DNA of 64,000 nucleotides from positions 72,367-136,366 of the forward strand of contig DKIJ01000018.1 of assembly GCA_002454195.1 (NCBI GenBank), written 5' to 3'. This DNA comes from Flavobacterium sp. UBA6721 (GTDB lineage: Bacteria; Bacteroidota; Bacteroidia; Flavobacteriales; Flavobacteriaceae). The position numbers and the translations under genes are program-made. Under the pieces are notes generated by a model that made no database searches, was not told where the DNA came from, and saw nothing but the letters and a program-made list of their open reading frames with translations. Of the stretch, positions 61,362-64,000 are shown in pieces (the stretch's first letter is position 1; every line of letters begins with the position of its first letter).

Positions 61362-62789
61362 TTAATTCCCTTTCATTAAAACACTTTTAGGTATCTTAAT
61401 AGAATTACAAGTTGTTTTTCCATTTACAATACTCGAGAAATAGAACAACTCCTTATCTTCATCATAAAATGGAGAACCTTCAAAATCGGGTGAATTAATC
61501 TTACTCCCTAAATTTATTGGTTCTGACCATTTTTTCCAGGTATCATCTAAGCGATAAGTCACAAAAAGATCAAAATCACCATAAACACTATACCCATTGC
61601 TGCTAAAAATAAGTGTGGTATTGTCAGATAACAATTGTGGTAACAATTCATGGCCTGCAGAATTCACACTTTTACCTAAATTTTGAAGTAAACCAAATGT
61701 TCCATCTTCTTTTTTAGTTGCAAAATACAAATCAGCTCCTCCTTGAGTAAAATCGGTTTCTATACCCATAATAATCGTTTTTCCATCTTTCGAAACACTT
61801 AAATCAGCTGTGTCGTTGTAATTATTATAAGCTGTTATTTTAAGCGGAGAAACTATCTGATAATTACCGTCTTTAAATTCATATAAGGTAAAACCTGTTT
61901 CGGTCGAATTTCTCGTATAATTTGCCCCTCCTTTTATAAGGAAATTGGAATTAGAACTCACAACATAATTATAGGATTCATTTTTACTTAAACTAGGTAC
62001 TAACTGAGGTTCAGCCCATTTTCCATCGCTTAATTTTTGACTAATAAAAACCTGATCTGCCTCTTCTGTTTTATTAGTTAAAAAAAGTTTTTGTCCATCA
62101 TCCGATAACATAAAACTGCTTAATTCGGCTACTTGAAAATCCAATATATTTTTATCACCTAAATTTTCAAACGCTGGTTTTGTATGTATCATTGCCTGAA
62201 TTGGGATTTCAGAATCCGATATTCCTATGGCATCAATTTGTTTTTGACCTGGTAGTAGGGCAAAATTAAATTCTACTCTAACTGCTACAACATTTGCTAC
62301 AGCATTATCTAAAATAGCATACTCAATTCCAGGATTAAAAACATCCGGTGCTTCCTGAATTTTTCTCCTTTTTCGTTTAAAATAATAATCATGATCCGTT
62401 CTAGCTGTTGATTTAAAAGTGGGTGTTCTCCAATCACTTTTCCGAATCCAGACCGCATCATAACTACCAGAGCCTTTGTCTACTAAAATACGCGTTACAC
62501 AACCTGCATTTAAATTTTCAAATACAGCAATTTGCTTTACAGTTTGTGGTTTTTCAAATCCTACTTCGACAATTTCTCTACCATCAAGAGCATTTTTAGG
62601 TGTCCAAGCATTTCCGCTATTTCCACCTTGCGGGAATACATCAGGTTTACCTAAAATTCGTTTTATACCGTTTTGCTTTCCCCCTAAATCGGAAGAAAAC
62701 TTAATAACTTTTGATGCCCACTGAATTTGTTGTGCTTCGGTAGTCCAAAAAACAAAACAAATCCCATACAACAGTATTATTTTTTTCAT
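61362..62789 (-). CDS. Secreted protein with PD40-like beta-propeller repeats
   Basis: 475 residues from ATG 62789 (MKKIILLYGICFVFWTTEAQ, signal peptide). The N-terminal half (about 20-190) resembles a discoidin-like fold (SSDLGGKQNGIKRILGKPDVFPQGGNSGNAWTPKNALDGREIVEVGF). The C-terminal half has WD40-like repeats such as LSVSKDGKTIIMGIETDFTQGGADLYFA and LLSDNTTLIFSSNGYSVYGDFDLFVT. Such propellers often belong to OmpA-family outer-membrane complexes. Function unknown. Confidence 0.75.
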   Translation of the reverse strand: MKKIILLYGICFVFWTTEAQQIQWASKVIKFSSDLGGKQNGIKRILGKPDVFPQGGNSGNAWTPKNALDGREIVEVGFEKPQTVKQIAVFENLNAGCVTRILVDKGSGSYDAVWIRKSDWRTPTFKSTARTDHDYYFKRKRRKIQEAPDVFNPGIEYAILDNAVANVVAVRVEFNFALLPGQKQIDAIGISDSEIPIQAMIHTKPAFENLGDKNILDFQVAELSSFMLSDDGQKLFLTNKTEEADQVFISQKLSDGKWAEPQLVPSLSKNESYNYVVSSNSNFLIKGGANYTRNSTETGFTLYEFKDGNYQIVSPLKITAYNNYNDTADLSVSKDGKTIIMGIETDFTQGGADLYFATKKEDGTFGLLQNLGKSVNSAGHELLPQLLSDNTTLIFSSNGYSVYGDFDLFVTYRLDDTWKKWSEPINLGSKINSPDFEGSPFYDEDKELFYFSSIVNGKTTCNSIKIPKSVLMKGN

Positions 62790-62856
62790 CGCTTGATACA
62801 TTTAGAAAGGGGCTATGAAAAAATTCACACCCCCTTTCAATTACAACTAAAAACGC

Positions 62857-64000
62857 TTAATTATTTACTTTGATTTTTTCTACTTTTCTTCCTTTGAAAG
62901 CAAAGATGTACTCTCCGTCTTTAGTAATATCAATACCATCACCATATTGCGGACTACCTCCTTTACCTTTTGATTGAACAGAACCTTTAGTTTCTCCGTT
63001 AGTCATATCAATTCCATAAATGATGTTTTTGCTGTCTCTTTGGTCTCTCAAGAAATAATTATCCCCAATGTGATAGAAAAAATCTACCCCTTTTATTTTC
63101 TCCGTAGCATAAACTCTTGAACCATCTTTTTTATGGTAAGAAGCTAATCCTTTTTCGGACAACACAACCACTTTATCTCCAAAATCAATCACGTCAGTTG
63201 CTTTACCAACCTTGGCATCATTGTGTTTTACATCAAATAATTGTTTGCCAGAAGCAATGTCATAACCGTAAAATTCATCCCCATCGCCTACAAAAACCGT
63301 CTTATCAGAATCAATAATTAAGTCTGTTATACGTTTGTCAAATTTTTCAGATCTCCAAGCGGTTTTTCCAGTTGCATCATCAAGTGAAAGCAAACTATTT
63401 TTTTGAGCTTTATAATCCCAAAAGATATAAGGCACCCATTCTTTGACTGTACTTCCCATACCATATGAAGTTGTCTCTAATCTATATTCCTGAACTTGCA
63501 CTTTCCCTCCTACTTGGACCATTATTTTATCCCCTGTTTTGTAGATATTTGGCATACACAAAGCGCCCGTAATTTTCTCAGAAGCCCAAAGCAATTTTCC
63601 CGATTCTAAGTCATGTTTTTCAACATATTTAGTTCTGTCTCTAGTTCCCAAAATCACAATATAAACAGCGTCATCCGTAAAAAGCGGTTGTGCTAAGGTT
63701 CTATAAATTTTAGAACGTTTTCCGCCACTAAACATTCCTCCATTAGAACCCTGCATATCATTTTCATAAATTGCTTCCCATAACTTTTGTCCGTTATTGA
63801 TATTGTATGCCTGAATTCCATCCAAATACATGAATAACTTATCTCCTTTAATCCATAAATCAATAATAGCACGACGTGTTACCAACTCTTTTTCTACGGT
63901 CCCTCTAAAAGTGGCATCCCAAACTACATCTCCATTAGTAGCATTAATTTTTACTAATTGGTTTTTAAAACCCGTAAATAAAGCGCCTAGTGCAGTAGGT
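62857..64000 (-). CDS. PQQ-like beta-propeller protein, 5' end outside the window
   Basis: At least 381 residues; the frame is open to the right edge, so the N-terminus and any signal are missing. The apparent start at 63885 is a TTG within the frame and not real. Repeats such as AYNINNGQKLWEA, LESGKLLWASEKITG, DDATGKTAWRSEKF, DIASGKQLFDVKH and DMTNGETKGSVQ are typical PQQ/quinoprotein propeller blades. It is probably secreted. No PQQ-binding residues were identified. Confidence 0.8.
   Translation of the reverse strand, partial: PTALGALFTGFKNQLVKINATNGDVVWDATFRGTVEKELVTRRAIIDLWIKGDKLFMYLDGIQAYNINNGQKLWEAIYENDMQGSNGGMFSGGKRSKIYRTLAQPLFTDDAVYIVILGTRDRTKYVEKHDLESGKLLWASEKITGALCMPNIYKTGDKIMVQVGGKVQVQEYRLETTSYGMGSTVKEWVPYIFWDYKAQKNSLLSLDDATGKTAWRSEKFDKRITDLIIDSDKTVFVGDGDEFYGYDIASGKQLFDVKHNDAKVGKATDVIDFGDKVVVLSEKGLASYHKKDGSRVYATEKIKGVDFFYHIGDNYFLRDQRDSKNIIYGIDMTNGETKGSVQSKGKGGSPQYGDGIDITKDGEYIFAFKGRKVEKIKVNN

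Noticed and set aside
1..64000. CRISPR arrays, insertion sequences, prophage genes
   Set aside because: No spaced direct-repeat array, transposase or phage gene was seen; the only tandem array is the 7-nt heptamer repeat at 42472-42548.

Overview
The window is AT-rich, gene-dense DNA whose gene content points to a denitrifying flavobacterium (Bacteroidota, probably Flavobacterium or a close relative; the genus is an inference). Supporting signs are promoters of the flavobacterial type (a -7 element TAnnTTTG, sometimes with TTG about 18 nt upstream), near absence of Shine-Dalgarno sites except at rpsU, PF14121-type porins, DUF2851, DUF5522 and DUF4136 proteins, and the tRNA-Thr / hpf / xerC / rpsU arrangement. 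Most open reading frames end in TAA and intergenic spaces carry short dispersed repeats typical of this group.

Layout. 1-1801: tRNA-Tyr (cut by the window edge), tRNA-Thr, then hpf, xerC and rpsU on the minus strand. 1.9-19.2 kb: housekeeping genes (acyl-CoA dehydrogenase, amino-acid permease, DUF2851, exonuclease, porin, rnhB, lipB, lysS, D-lactate dehydrogenase) with three genes that look damaged: a lipoprotein with a shifted signal peptide, a small secreted protein cut by a TAA, and a macroglobulin/TonB-plug protein cut by a TAA. 19.3-45.7 kb: a nitrogen-oxide respiration island. It holds a NasA/NapA-like nitrate reductase operon with a ferredoxin, a Rieske protein, a small membrane protein and a cytochrome b; two NarK-type transporters; a nir-nor operon (nirK fused to cytochrome c, extra cytochrome c, NirV-like, SCO, porin, NorE/NorF-like, DUF438 sensor, norD, norQ, norB, norC); the iron-sulfur repair protein RIC; an anaerobic ribonucleotide reductase whose glycyl-radical tail is a separate gene; its activase NrdG; and NO-type Rrf2 regulators. 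No N2O reductase gene is present in the window.

47.5-50.5 kb: a second, near-identical Rrf2 regulator ahead of nadA-nadB. 50.6-55.9 kb: Spy-like protein, hemL, glucosaminidase, ACC-deaminase-like enzyme, small proteins and a lipoprotein. 55.9-57.7 kb: ilvA behind an isoleucine leader-peptide attenuator, followed by a group III truncated hemoglobin. 57.7-64 kb: DUF4230, a LuxR-type response regulator, a TPR histidine kinase, a small membrane protein, a beta-propeller protein and a PQQ-like propeller protein cut by the right edge.

The clearest unifying signal is regulatory. Four promoters in the nitrogen-oxide island (narK pair, nirK, norC, first rrf2) each have a TGAY-N4-RTCA palindrome, like a CRP/FNR site, whose centre lies exactly 29.5 nt from the first base of the -7 element. 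A second palindrome (about AGGAYAAWTTTRTCYT) occurs at nirK, norC and upstream of ric, and may be the operator of the Rrf2 pair.
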